Below, one piece after another: positions 12,701-23,520 of a stretch of DNA of 64,000 nucleotides. The position numbers and the translations under genes are program-made. The notes below the pieces were generated by a model. That model saw only the letters and a list, made by a program, of their open reading frames with translations, made no database searches and was not told the DNA's origin. The first letter of the stretch is position 1; every line of letters begins with the position of its first letter. Source of the stretch: Peronospora farinosa (lineage: Eukaryota > Oomycota > Peronosporomycetes > Peronosporales > Peronosporaceae); NCBI GenBank assembly GCA_947646735.1, contig CANTFK010000980.1:124001-188000 (forward strand). The letters are read 5' to 3'.

Positions 12701-12917
12701 CTGAAACTTTGCTTGATACTGCAACAGTAAGCAAATGCTCAGCCAAAGTGTCCAGTAGCTGTAGACATAACGTCGTGTGGTTTCCAGCAAACAATTCAGT
12801 CTGTGCAGTCAGTTTTCGAGCCAATTTGTACAGATCTGAAGCTGTGGTAGCATTTGGAGAACCGAGATAATAGTTTATAACCGATAGAAAAGTTACAGTC
12901 GCTTTCAAGTCCTTCAT
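9737..12917 (-). CDS. CIP2A-like protein (armadillo N-terminus, coiled-coil C-terminus)
   Basis: Six minus-strand exons: about 12917-11575, 11530-11416, 11340-10540, 10464-10250, 10170-9952 and 9897-9737. All junction phases I could test agree. The first exon is all-helical and includes IKEMKMIKDFYRLL, LGLSESMDNKLFSRKNV and VSVDLLCDLANRQEVLELL. These match in order the conserved armadillo core of animal CIP2A (IKTLSNVKSFYRTL, NEEVGEKLFHARNI, YSVDLLMDLLKNPK). Exons 3-5 form a long coiled coil, and the end LQALIHQLSSGVDNN parallels the CIP2A terminus AMIHSLSGGKIN. In animals CIP2A binds the B56 subunit of phosphatase PP2A and the DNA-damage adaptor TOPBP1. The role in an oomycete is unknown. 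Only the last 213 bp separate it from the convergent La gene. Confidence 0.72.
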
Positions 12918-13377
12918 GACGTCTGATGTCTGTCTGTCACCAAGACGAGCCTATTATGCTTGTCATGACTTATACCGTTATTATGTCAGTTACAGTTATA
13001 TCGAACAATATCGTAATTTCATGTCGTTGTGGTGTTTACTTTCCAAAAATCAAGACTTTGTAATCCATCGATGTGTCTATTTAACCGTTATGGTTAAGAA
13101 AAGGCCCGTATGTCGGCTACGATGGGAACACCGTCAGTCGTAGTATCTCTCCCTTATCTACCAGTCACACACCCCAATGGCATACGAAAGAGAAGTCATG
13201 ATGAGGTCTGAAGTTAACGGGAGCTTGACTGCATAAATCTGGGAAATGTTTGGAATCCATTCTGAGAACAGGCATGATGGACTCCGTTAACGAGACTTTT
13301 GTCTTAGTCTTCAATTGTCACGACAGGGCCTAGAACGGAAGCACATTACTACAGTTATTAGAGCTTTTATTACCAGA

Positions 13378-14499
13378 ATGATGAGCAAGAGCATGTGGGC
13401 TGTGTCGGAGAAGGGCACATTTGTGCGTGATGCAAGTAAATTTCGTAACTGGATCGAGTTTACGGCTGACGCCGAGTTTCCAGCGGCAGTCGACCGTTAC
13501 CATCTCTATGTATCGCTAGCGTGTCCATGGGCGCACCGTTGCCTTGCTACGCTTTACATGAAGGGACTTCAGAACATCATTGGACTTTCTGTCGTGCACC
13601 CAGTGTTCCAGCGTACGCGTCCCAATGACCCGGAGGATGAGCACATGAGCTGGGCATTCGTGGACCCGAAGACGACCCCTTCGCTCCCTGGTCCATCAGG
13701 TCTCGGTCAGTACTCATCGGAGGGCGCCATCCCAGACACAGTGAACAATGCACAATACGTGCGTGATCTGTACGAGATGTGCTCGAAGGGAAACACACGC
13801 TACACGGTACCCGTGCTGTGGGACAAGGTCAGGAAGACTATTGTATCGAACGAATCAGCCGATATTATCCGCATGTTGAACTCGTCATTCAACGCCATTG
13901 TGCCGTCCAAGGTGGATCTATACCCGGCCAAGTTCCGCGAGAATATCAACACGATCAACGAGTGGGTCTACAACGACATTAACAATGGCGTGTACAAGTG
14001 CGGCTTTTCGTCCACGCAAGTCGCATACGATGAGGCTGTAACCAAGTTGTTTAAGAGTCTGGACCGTGTCGAGGAGATTCTGTCAAAGCAGCGATTCCTT
14101 GTAGGAGACGTGTTTACCGAGGCGGACTTGCGGTTGTTTTCGACTCTTATTCGCTTCGATGAGGTGTACTACGTGCACTTCAAGACAAACAAAAAGATGA
14201 TCAAGGAGTACCCGAATCTACTGAACGTACGCAGACAATTGTTGTCGCTCTTACTTCTGTTCTTTGTAGACTGCTAACATACCTTATTGCTACAGTACAC
14301 GCGAGAGATTTACCAATATCCACCTGTGACCAAGTCGGTTTCGATGCAGCACATCAAGTTCCATTACTACGGTTCGCACACCCACCTAAACGCGTTTGGC
14401 ATTGTTCCGGCTGGCCCGAACGTCGACTATAGCTTGAAGCATAACCGCGATCGCTTCACGAGTGCAACGCTCCCCGAGTTCCCCGTGAGCAGCAACTAA
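13378..14499 (+). CDS. Glutathionyl-hydroquinone reductase (Xi-class GST, ECM4/YqjG family)
   Basis: Two exons, 13378-14226 and 14296-14499, give 350 residues. The catalytic motif ACPWAHR puts the nucleophilic Cys at residue 49. The family-typical blocks follow: a long insert with HPVFQRTRPNDPEDEH, VPVLWDK, NESADIIRMLN, FLVGDVFTEADLRLF and VYYVHFKTNKK. After the intron come YTREIYQYPPV and the closing HIKFHYYGSHTHLN with NPxG-like GPNVDY. These enzymes reduce glutathionyl-hydroquinones with glutathione. An open frame continues upstream to 13315 without an ATG, so the first ATG pair at 13378 is taken as the start; no clear organelle signal is seen. Length and motif order fit the family well. 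Confidence 0.85.
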
Positions 14500-14613
14500 T
14501 TTGAACCGAAGAGGAGCACACTGATGAGTTTAATTAAGCTCATGAACACGGATGCGTTTGAACATCGATTATTTCTTGGACAGACAGTTTAAACAAATTA
14601 TCTCACTCAAAAG

Positions 14614-17600
14614 TTATTTGTCGCTCGAATAGACAGCAACCACCGAGTCGGTTGCACCCGCAGCCAAGAAAAGCCGATGAGGATGGAAGGCTAAGCACGA
14701 AATGGGACCAATTCGTTCGCCCAAGAAGCCTTCATGATAGCGAATAAGTGCCAACTGCTCGCCGTCGCTGCGGAACACCTTAATAAATTGATTGTGTGAG
14801 CCACTACAGCAGAACAACGTACAAACCACGAAGATTAGTATCGTTTCAAAACGGTTCAATAAGTAGATGCTTACAATAAACATACCTGGCGAATATCGGA
14901 GCATAATCATGAACGGCGAGGGCTGTCATCGGTGATCGATGAGCTTCCAGTGATTTGACGCTGTGCTTAGGATATCGCATATCCCAGAATTTCAGCTCAC
15001 CCGTCACAGAACCTGTAAGAAGCTCTTTGCGGCCAGGGTAAATGTGTGTTTGCACCACCCAAGAAGTGTGCTCCTTCATTACCAATTTGACAGCATAGTC
15101 GGGTCTACTTCGCGAGTCAAAAATTCTCAATTTGCCATCACCAAAGCCAGCCACCACCATTCCTGGAACACTTTCATCACTTGTCATGCTAGTGATGCAA
15201 GAATCAGTTTGAGTAGAGAGTGCTACAGTGCATTTTTCCTGGCGTAAATCCCAGCCGCGCAGCATGCCTGAGTTGCCACCAGCATACATCATGCCAGCAT
15301 TTTGCTGCCAATTCATCACGAGACCGGACCCACGCGTTCCAGGTACAAGATCAGGCACAGCAACAAAGGCTGACAAAAGCTTTGGGGTACCTGTATGTGG
15401 GTGAGGGTTGTGCAGACCGTGGTATATTTTTATCACACCGTCGTCGGAGCCGCATGTCAGCAAACTTTCTTCCGCTTCATTTATCCAGTTCAACGATGTC
15501 AGTCGAGATCTATAGGCGAAAGTAACATCATACGCCACATTAGCAGTGCAACATTGAGCGCGATAGTAGACAACATGGTACTTACCCAGGTGGGTTTTTG
15601 TTGCCGAAGCTCAACACCTTCGTCTCGGTTTCCTCGAAGTTGTACAATGAAATCTGGTCTTTTTCGTCAGCAATGAGGAGCATTGTCTCATAAGGGTGGA
15701 AGAGCAGTAGCGATGTCATTTCCGCGTCGTTATTCAGCACAGCGCGCTGACGAAGGTTCAACGTGAAATTTTTCACTTCTTCTTCATCCCCGTGGGTTGA
15801 GGAGACACGGCGCCCAGCGTCATATTCGAGGGGGAAATAAAGTGGAGGATTTTGCGGGTTGATACTGCGCAGCCCTAAGCCACTACTCTGAATTGCGGAT
15901 GATTTCGCCAAACTTCGAGGCGACACAAAGCCTGGTGCAAGCTTCATCGCCGCACCTCGGATGCGATTGTAGCGGCGGCAACGCTCCCATCTTTCAGCGC
16001 CCTTCTCGCTCAGCGGGTCCTCATCTTCCTGCACGGGTTCCAAAATGGGGTCATTAAAATGAGCTTTGAGGCGTTCGTAGCACGTTGACAATAGAGTAGG
16101 CGGAAAATTCACATGACGACCGTATCGTTCCAATGCAGGAGGGGTCAGATCTGTTTCATCTGGAAAACAACTGCTCGGAATTCTTTGTCCAGCTGCATCT
16201 TGTGACATACCCGGTCCAAGATACTGGCCTTGGGTCATGTTACTGCCCATGCTCTTGGGAGCAGCTGGCGGTAACAGGTGACTATCGTTAGCCCCCACCA
16301 TATTTCCAGATCCTTGCTGGAATTTCTCTTGATACTGGCGGAAGTTGCCCACCGAAACGGCTGATCGTAGTCCTTTCATTACAGGCGCAGCAACGTGCAT
16401 CTGTGTTTCAGAGGTTCTGACCTCATTGCCTTGCTCAGAGTATGCTAGGGGTTGATCAACATTTTCTGGGGTGACACTAAGCCGTCCTTGGCTCAATTGG
16501 GGTTGGATATAGCCCAATCCAGACACTGATTCCTCTTGTTGAGATTGAGAAACAGTGCTAGGGCTTCTCTCCGAATACATGGCCGCGAGAACTCCAGGGT
16601 TTGCACTTCGCGGGGGAGAAGCTAACGCGCTGCTAGTCAGATTGTTTTCTCGTAACTGATTTTGCTCAGCTTCCAAGATGCTAGCATTCACAAAGCTGAC
16701 AATTGCTTTCACGATTTCTACCACAGGGGGAAACGGATCCCTCGATTGCATTTCCTTTAACACGTGCCAGATCTGTGCGTAATATTTTGCGTCCTCTCCG
16801 ATCTCGTCCCGTAGCTTCTCGTTCACAAACACATCTGTACCGCTCGTACTCTCCTTCGAGTTTAGCGCATCATTACTACCTTGAAAAGCCATTCCAGTTG
16901 GAGGGGATCCGCTATCGGATTGAGTGGCTGGACCCCGCATTGGCTGATTCTTGAAATGTTTGGCCACAGATTGAAAACGTGGCTGGTGGTAGTTGTGCAG
17001 GATGACGTTTGCCAACGCCAGCACACTCTCCCTGCGCACAAGTGGAGATCCATCCTGACAACCCCGTAACAGTTCTAATGCTACAACAATGTCGTCATGG
17101 GCTCGTTGACAGAGGAAACCATCCAAGCGGCTCAGGTCGACATGCTTTCCACTTGCTCTAGAATCACACTGGAAACCAACAAGCGTGCCAAGCGCGTAAG
17201 CGGCAGCAGCACGCACTTCAGGACGATCATCGCAAAGCTTAGTACCAAGTATTCGCGGAACCTGATCTTCGACCGCAATACGCTTCGCATCGTCAAAGTT
17301 TTCCCACAATTTGGCCAGACACAAACAAACCCATTTGCGTACTTCTTCCTCGGGATCTTGTAGCAAATTAATGCAAATCTTGTGCAAGTACTGTGACAAG
17401 CAGCTCTTTTGGCCAGGCAGGTAATCGTTACAGATCGCCGAGATAATAAAGGCTGCCATGACTTTCTGATCAGCTGGCATCACATTGCCTCCAGCGCTAT
17501 ATGCACTTTGATTCCCCCCACCGTTGTGGAGACCAGCAGCGAGATGAGATATAAAGTATGAATGGCCATCATCCTTTACAAGGTCAGCCTGACAGCTTGA

Positions 17601-19121
17601 ATCGAGAGCTAAGATTTTTGCCCATATAAAGACAAGCACTTGACGTAGCTCACTTGCTGGAGATTGGAGCAACTTTAGTACGTACGGAAAAATTCCAACA
17701 GAAAGTGCCAGATTTACCGCCCATGGTCCCAAATCGAGAAATTTCTTTAGTAACACGAGTGCGCGAAGACGATGAACCTGACTCAAAAGCACTTGTAAAA
17801 CCATTGGCAGTTGCTGAGGTGGTGAATTCTCTGGGAACCCAAATTGAAGCCATACTTCAAACGCTGTAAGCTGCTCCGCAAAGAACCGTGAGGGCTGGAA
17901 GCTCATATCGACGTTCGGGTATGGGTTCGATAACTTGTAAAGCTGATTTAAACATATCTCGGCAGCCAAGTCCCACGACCGCCACAGCGAATGGTGATTT
18001 GTTGGTGGCAATGATGGTAGTGAACACGGAGAACAACCCTCAGACTTCATAATTCGTTCAGCTAATAGGAAGTTGCGAAAAAGTGAAGCCACGAGTAAGT
18101 CCTGTCGAAACAACTTCTGGAACAACTCGCGAGGTAACATATTCCATGCAATCGTATCGGTAATGGCTGTAAATATCCAATTCATTTCTCCTAATGGCGT
18201 CTTCCTGTCTGTAAGCTTTCCGGGAATACGTTCAATGAAAGTAGCATCAAGATGCGCCATCGAGAGCTCGTTCTGCGAGATAAACCATCGCAAAGCTACG
18301 GTGATCGGTGTCGTCAAACAAGAAGTAAACACGTCTGCGCAAAGTTCCGGGTTCGTTGGTAATAGCTCATCGGCCGAGCAAGCAGCAAGCACAATGGCTT
18401 CATTCGCTAAAGGAATTTCATTCCTTCCATGCGATTGAGCAGAGGTTGTGGGCGGCGACTTAAAGTGACTCAGCAGCACTCCTGCCGCTGAGCAATCAAA
18501 CACGTAGATTGATGGCGTCCCTACCCAAGACTGTAAGTCGTATACTAACAGTGGAATGTACTGCGTATAGCTCTTGTTAAATACCCAGACCTCCCCATTT
18601 TGTGTCGGTCGAGGCACACCATGTCCGTTGTAGTGAAACAGTACACGATCGTGCTTGGCGAGTCTTCGTCGATTCACACACAGTTCTCGTATTTTCTCCA
18701 CCGTCGGGTCTAAGCTCTGTTTGTACCGTGCACGTGGTTGCCAGCGTTCATACTGGGATTGCAACGTGTTGCCAATAGTCTCAATGGCTTTCTTAGCCGG
18801 CATAGAGAATGGATCCACCCAACATTCTTTACGTGCACACGGCGTAGCCTTCTCCACATCTGGTGGGTCTGTCCCAATGTTGAGACACAACACCAGTGCC
18901 ACATCCATTGTCTTCATGCGCTCCCGCATGCGCCAAGGCACAATTTCCACTATATGAGGCTGCTCGTCCTCCTTGTCCGCACCCACATTCCGTCTCTCAG
19001 CATCTTGAGCAAAGCGTAATCCACCTGCGCGTTCAGCTAAGCCGACCCTATTTGCACCAAACAAATCGTGCCCGTTACTATTGGTCGTAACCTTCGGCGA
19101 CGTCTGCGACGTCACTGCCAT
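14614..19121 (-). CDS. RPTOR: Raptor, TORC1 scaffold subunit
   Basis: Three exons: 19121-15586, about 15514-14887 and about 14806-14614. The N-terminus carries the Raptor RNC/caspase-like domain: CLNIGTDPPDV, RKECWVDPF, RVLFHYNGHGVPRPT, GEVWVFNKSYTQYIPL and PSIYVFDCSAAG. A HEAT-repeat region follows (VRKWVCLCLAKLWENF, RPEVRAAAAYALGTLV, LVRRESVLALANVI), then a Ser/Gln-rich linker, and C-terminal WD40 repeats (LLTCGSDDGVIKIY, VVAGFGDGKLRIFDSRS, LTGSVTGELKFWDMR, ASGSHNQFIKVF). Raptor recruits substrates to TOR kinase. Splicing restores NKNPPGSRLTSLNW and PIFASGSHNQF, both typical of the family. About 1,400 residues, slightly longer than human Raptor because of the linker. Its start is 296 bp from the divergent dynein light chain gene. 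Confidence 0.93.
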
Positions 19122-19417
19122 CACGTTTAAAACGTTCTATTGCACGTTACAGAGTGAGTTGAAGCACTACAAACACGTCGTTCGATGCACAATAGTCTTG
19201 CAAAGAAGATGGAAGTAGTTATAGACAGCAAAAAGTCCTGCAACCGACACTACTAGCTCAATTTACGACACAACTTTTAGCCACGACGTTCTTTGGTCGA
19301 ACACGACGATGAATGTTGGTCTTTCACTTATACGTACTTAAGTGAAACATACTAGATTTTGTAAGTGAGTTGAAATGCATGAGTTGCGATCGCCCGTCAA
19401 AGCGCCAAAGGATCAAC

Positions 19418-20083
19418 ATGGAGACTGTCGCGGTGCGTCTGTTGCAGCCATAGAGTGATCTTATACGATCTCCTTGTATCTCATTATTGATTGCTATGAT
19501 AGTATAAGTTTCATCAGATTCAAGACGAGGTCAAGAAGATCAGTCTCAAGGTCAGACGATTGACATTTCGGTACAAACTTTGGACGCTTAGGGACGCTCT
19601 GACTATTGTAAACTTTGTATGTAGATCCCGGAAGAGGTTCTAGCAGGTCAAACGTACCATGCATCGGACGTGCATCAATGGACGACTGATATATCAACGC
19701 AGTGTCTCAAGGCGCTCAAAGGTGTGGCCAATGGTTCAGCTGGATTCAAATATATCGGTATGGAATGGATGTTGTAATTCGTTAAATAGTTACGGGCAAC
19801 AATTACGCACGCATATCAACTGACGAAATGCCCGAGTGGGCTCTTGATACATGAACAGTAAACTGCACGATCCTGCAAAAGCGGAATGCCGGCTATCACA
19901 CCAATTCGTCGTGTTTCTGGGATGCCGAGCGTGACGGTAAGTTCACAACTGCTTTGCTTGGATGCTCTTCTCAATTGACACATTGAGTTGCTTTTTTGTG
20001 GACTTTTAGGCAGTGTGTCGATTCGATGGGAAAATGCGACCATGACCAGCGTGCTGACGGTCTATTGTGTTAGTCTCCAGTAG
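19418..20083 (+). CDS. Tctex-1 type dynein light chain (DYNLT), five short exons
   Basis: This gene is too fragmented to show as a long ORF. Exons 19418-19432, 19518-19550, 19625-19757, 19859-19936 and 20010-20083 join in phase with GT/AG at each intron and give 110 residues (family about 113). Recognisable blocks are [56 protein letters not shown] and [17 protein letters not shown]. They match Tctex-1 in order (VNQWTTNVVEQTL, FKYIVTCVIMQKNGAG, HTASSCFWD, TVRWENKTMYCIVSAFGL). The protein is an accessory light chain of cytoplasmic or axonemal dynein, consistent with a flagellate zoospore stage. The stop codon is 69 bp from the stop of the convergent GPCR-PIPK gene. Confidence 0.9.
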
Positions 20084-20152
20084 GTTCACCCGGGATTACG
20101 ATGGTCGAGAATTGGACAGTGGCATCATTCCACTGCATGTGTGGATGGAGTT

Positions 20153-22564
20153 TTATATCTCCATAGAGAGATTCGACGTAGTATCCATCGATAGGTTCGC
20201 AATGTCCATAGAAAAATTCACGTCCATGGATATGCTCGTAAAATCCACCATAATCGACTCTCCTTGCTTTTTTTCCGCTTGGCGTCGCTTAGAGCCTAGA
20301 CGGCGACCAAAGATGACAGTATCGATCACGTTGCGACGGAAGCGATCAGCATATGGGATGGGCTTTATGCACGAAATTCCCTTCGCGTCGCGACATTGCA
20401 GTCGCACACGCATCCACCGCTCGAGGCTCTTTTTACAAGACCACGGGGTTAAAATGTCAATGATGCCCATGTTCACGACACACGCGTCAGCACAAAACGT
20501 TGTCGCGTTTTCCCTAGGGCGGCTAAGACATTGGAGGGTAGCACCGTTGGGGCTCGATGACTCCATGTAGCTTCCCTCGTCACCACTATTTCCGTTCACA
20601 AACAGCTTCCCCTTCACAGGTGGACCACCACTCTGTGACAGTACTGTTCCATCGCCACTGGAACTTGAAACGGCCTTGTGTCGGCTCAAACCAATCACCA
20701 GACTGTAGTCCATCGAATTCATGCGCTGCAAAAACTCTGTGTCGGCGTACAACTGACTACCCAGTTGGTCAGCTACGTCAGTAGGAAGTCCAAGTCGTCG
20801 ACATGACCAGTTCAGATCTTTTCCGACAACAAACTCCGAGTGACCAAATCCAGCATTTGGGTTATGAGAGCACACCTCCTCGGACATGCCTACCACAAAA
20901 TCGCGACCACAGAATTTGCACACGCGCTGTGTACCGCTAGGTGAGTCGCCACGGTGCCGACCAACCCATGCTCCTTTGAGATCGTACAGCTCATCAATAT
21001 TTACGCTCGGGTTGTTCAATATATTGCTAAGCACGATAAACATTACCGAGTGGTGCTCCATTACCAGCTCGTGGCAACCCACATAGCGACATAGATAGCT
21101 GTTCGGGTTTCGACGCAGATGTGCCATGTACTGGGGCAAAATGTACAAAAGATACTTCTGCTCAGCTGGCGTGCACGTTTTCAGTATGAAAATCTGGTCG
21201 CCTGTATAGTAAAGAAACGACCCGCTCTTGCCTTCGCTAAAGCGCTCGCGCGTGCTGCCCTTGAATGATTGAATGTAGCTCTCGCGGGTAATTCCAGACA
21301 TTCGTCGGATTTCATGAAAGACTTCTGGCTCATAGTCACGAAAGATAGCTTTCTGACCGGACAAAGCGCCATCTAGCTCAAATGAGAGCACGCCCGGCAC
21401 CTGTGAAACGGCTCCAAGTCGTAGTTGCCATGGAAAAATACCCGAGCGCTGCGTAAACGAAAAGATAGACTCCACGTTTGGGTTAATGCTATCGTTCTCT
21501 GGAATACCCTTAGCGCTGCTAGCACCAAGCTGAATGCCCTTTGTGGCGAAGTATAAGATTTCACGACGCAGTACCCACGAGGCATCATACACCTTAAAGT
21601 AGTCATCCCAGTTCCGCTGACGCCACAGCTTGAAAGTCTTGAAAACACTCATCGATTTCGTCCAGAGTATTGCACTACCAGTGCCTAAAAACGAGATTGA
21701 CACACGTCCTAAGAACCGCAGAGCTTTCTCTGCAGCAGAATTGTCTGTGACCACATGACGATGCCGCAAGATGTACGGGATCGTCACGATCATCCACAGA
21801 GAAAAACTCCAGAACAAGAAGCTGCGCATTGAATCCAGATTCGTGCGGGTTTTGGCAATTCCCCCCATCGTGAGCCGCACACGTTTAGTAGCTAGGATGT
21901 ACCAGCCAATACTTACACAATACCCTGCGCAAATCGGAATAAAGAAGATTTCCAACAGGATAAACTCGCCGTCGTCAATGGCGACGTCGTAGTCGGACGC
22001 GTACCAGCAGAAACCATAGGAGCTGACTCGTCCCGTACCTATTTGCCAAGCCACGATTGCGACAGTAATACTAATGGCCCAGACTGCGACGTGATAGATC
22101 GGGTTAAGCCACCTGGACGATCGGAACGGGTACTTGGTAGTAAAGTAAAAGTTGAATGCAAGTGCGGAGAAATAGAGCTCGTGCGAGAGCAGCGCTAGCT
22201 GGATAATTGGGGCTGTATTGCAGCAAGCACCGTAGGTTGCAGGAGTCTGGGCTAGCACAGTGCCATGAAAGAGCATGCCCATGAGTGCCACCCAGACAAG
22301 CAGTGACGAGTGTTGCTTGCGCACAGGCGGGAACAGCAGGTACGTGGTGAGAATGAAGGCGAATCCTAGCAAGGATACTGCATTCACAACCGTAAAAATA
22401 GCCACAGCACCACGGAATTCGTTCTCCAGCTGTATAAAACCATCGTCACTACCGCTACCACTAACGAGCAGCCGACGGCCAAACACGTTGGTGCCGTTAC
22501 TCGTGGTTTCCACACTTGAAAAAGCCAATGAGTTCTGCTTTGAATCAGATATACAGACTGTCAT
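20153..22564 (-). CDS. GPCR fused to phosphatidylinositol phosphate kinase (GPCR-PIPK)
   Basis: Uninterrupted 803-codon ORF. After an extracellular N-terminus of about 50 residues come seven hydrophobic helices (roughly residues 50-300; for example VNAVSLLGFAFILTTYLLF and FLFWSFSLWMIVTIPYIL). The C-terminal half is a PIP kinase: GSFLYYTGDQIFILKT supplies the ATP-binding Lys, then YLLYILPQYMAHLRRNPNS, YDLKGAWVGR and MNSMDYSLVIG. Between these lies CKFCGRDFVV and a further Cys/His cluster that may bind metal. The fusion is known from oomycetes and a few amoebae and is thought to couple receptor signalling directly to phosphoinositides. The C-terminal tail holds near-repeats of SMDxNxSM, ending NLSMEI. 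No intron is needed. The 803-residue length fits. Confidence 0.9.
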   Translation of the reverse strand: MTVCISDSKQNSLAFSSVETTSNGTNVFGRRLLVSGSGSDDGFIQLENEFRGAVAIFTVVNAVSLLGFAFILTTYLLFPPVRKQHSSLLVWVALMGMLFHGTVLAQTPATYGACCNTAPIIQLALLSHELYFSALAFNFYFTTKYPFRSSRWLNPIYHVAVWAISITVAIVAWQIGTGRVSSYGFCWYASDYDVAIDDGEFILLEIFFIPICAGYCVSIGWYILATKRVRLTMGGIAKTRTNLDSMRSFLFWSFSLWMIVTIPYILRHRHVVTDNSAAEKALRFLGRVSISFLGTGSAILWTKSMSVFKTFKLWRQRNWDDYFKVYDASWVLRREILYFATKGIQLGASSAKGIPENDSINPNVESIFSFTQRSGIFPWQLRLGAVSQVPGVLSFELDGALSGQKAIFRDYEPEVFHEIRRMSGITRESYIQSFKGSTRERFSEGKSGSFLYYTGDQIFILKTCTPAEQKYLLYILPQYMAHLRRNPNSYLCRYVGCHELVMEHHSVMFIVLSNILNNPSVNIDELYDLKGAWVGRHRGDSPSGTQRVCKFCGRDFVVGMSEEVCSHNPNAGFGHSEFVVGKDLNWSCRRLGLPTDVADQLGSQLYADTEFLQRMNSMDYSLVIGLSRHKAVSSSSGDGTVLSQSGGPPVKGKLFVNGNSGDEGSYMESSSPNGATLQCLSRPRENATTFCADACVVNMGIIDILTPWSCKKSLERWMRVRLQCRDAKGISCIKPIPYADRFRRNVIDTVIFGRRLGSKRRQAEKKQGESIMVDFTSISMDVNFSMDIANLSMDTTSNLSMEI

Positions 22565-23520
22565 TATCTGTCTCTGGCGCTCCTAATCGTCTCCGAGTCG
22601 CTCGACTCGAGCGTCCAGGTGGAAAGCTGCTCTTGTATCGAGCTATGTGGCTCGATTGGGGTTTGGCGAGTGTTTAAAGAGATGATCCAAAGCATTGTAG
22701 AACGGCCAGAAATGAGTTTTAACCAGTGATATCAATCCAAAGATGTTACCTAATGTGTAGAAGCCACTCTGTGTGCAAAAACGGTGATGGCCCATTTGGC
22801 TGGTATTTACATCATCGAGAAGTATGTGACGGTAGGTATCTACCAGCTCACTCACCACAGCTCTTCATTCGCCACAGTTCCATTAAGTAAGGCACACTGT
22901 ATAGTCCATAAATCTTAACGTTTCATTGTCCTTCGGGATAGTATAGTCAATCTCTAGCAGTTGCACCACATACCGCTAGTGGAGCCTGGCGAACCGAAAA
23001 AGATGACGGTCAAATTGGCAGACGGGCGCGAACGAGCCACTGACGATGCCGACAGGCTACACGTACTCCATTGCAGCTAGCAGAAGTGGGTACTGGATGG
23101 CTGAGATACAAAGACTGCAATAATTGCCAGCTCAACCTATTTCCTAGGAAGTTTACCTAGACGTAGATTACCTATAGTCTAACATTTGCCTATCGTCTAA
23201 CATTCGGATAGAAATTCGAACCAAATCTGCAAGGATTCACAAGCATCATCACCGTCAGAGAGACGGCGAGATCAAGATATTATAGGGCGGTAATGTATAA
23301 GTCGAAAGCGTATGCAATACCCGCCATAAAGGACGCGTGGCAATGAGTAACCCGTTCGAAGTTGACAAGTCGTGATGGCCGCCACTTCAACTTGTCGATT
23401 ACAAAATACATGTGGTGCACATTTACGTGTGTATTCGCCCATCAATTATGTCGTCTACATCGGTCACAATTAACCCATCGAGCTCGAAAAAGTACATCTT
23501 CCCCCAGGCACCGCAGCAAT
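22565..23520 (+). other. Intergenic region between GPCR-PIPK and NAD+ synthetase
   Basis: About 950 bp between two divergent genes, so it should hold both promoters. An open minus-strand stretch near 22643-22858 lacks an ATG and resembles no family. Near 23190 the phrase CTAACATT occurs twice about 20 bp apart with similar flanks. No RNA gene or mobile element was recognised. Confidence 0.5.

Noticed and set aside
23205..23240. tRNA on minus suggested by GGTTCGAATTTC
   Set aside because: Only box B-like bases; no box A, no pairing stems.
23362..23520. N-terminal extension of NAD+ synthetase from 23,362
   Set aside because: The family starts at [12 protein letters not shown]; the extension is Arg/Ser-rich but has no recognisable targeting signal and is likely 5' UTR.
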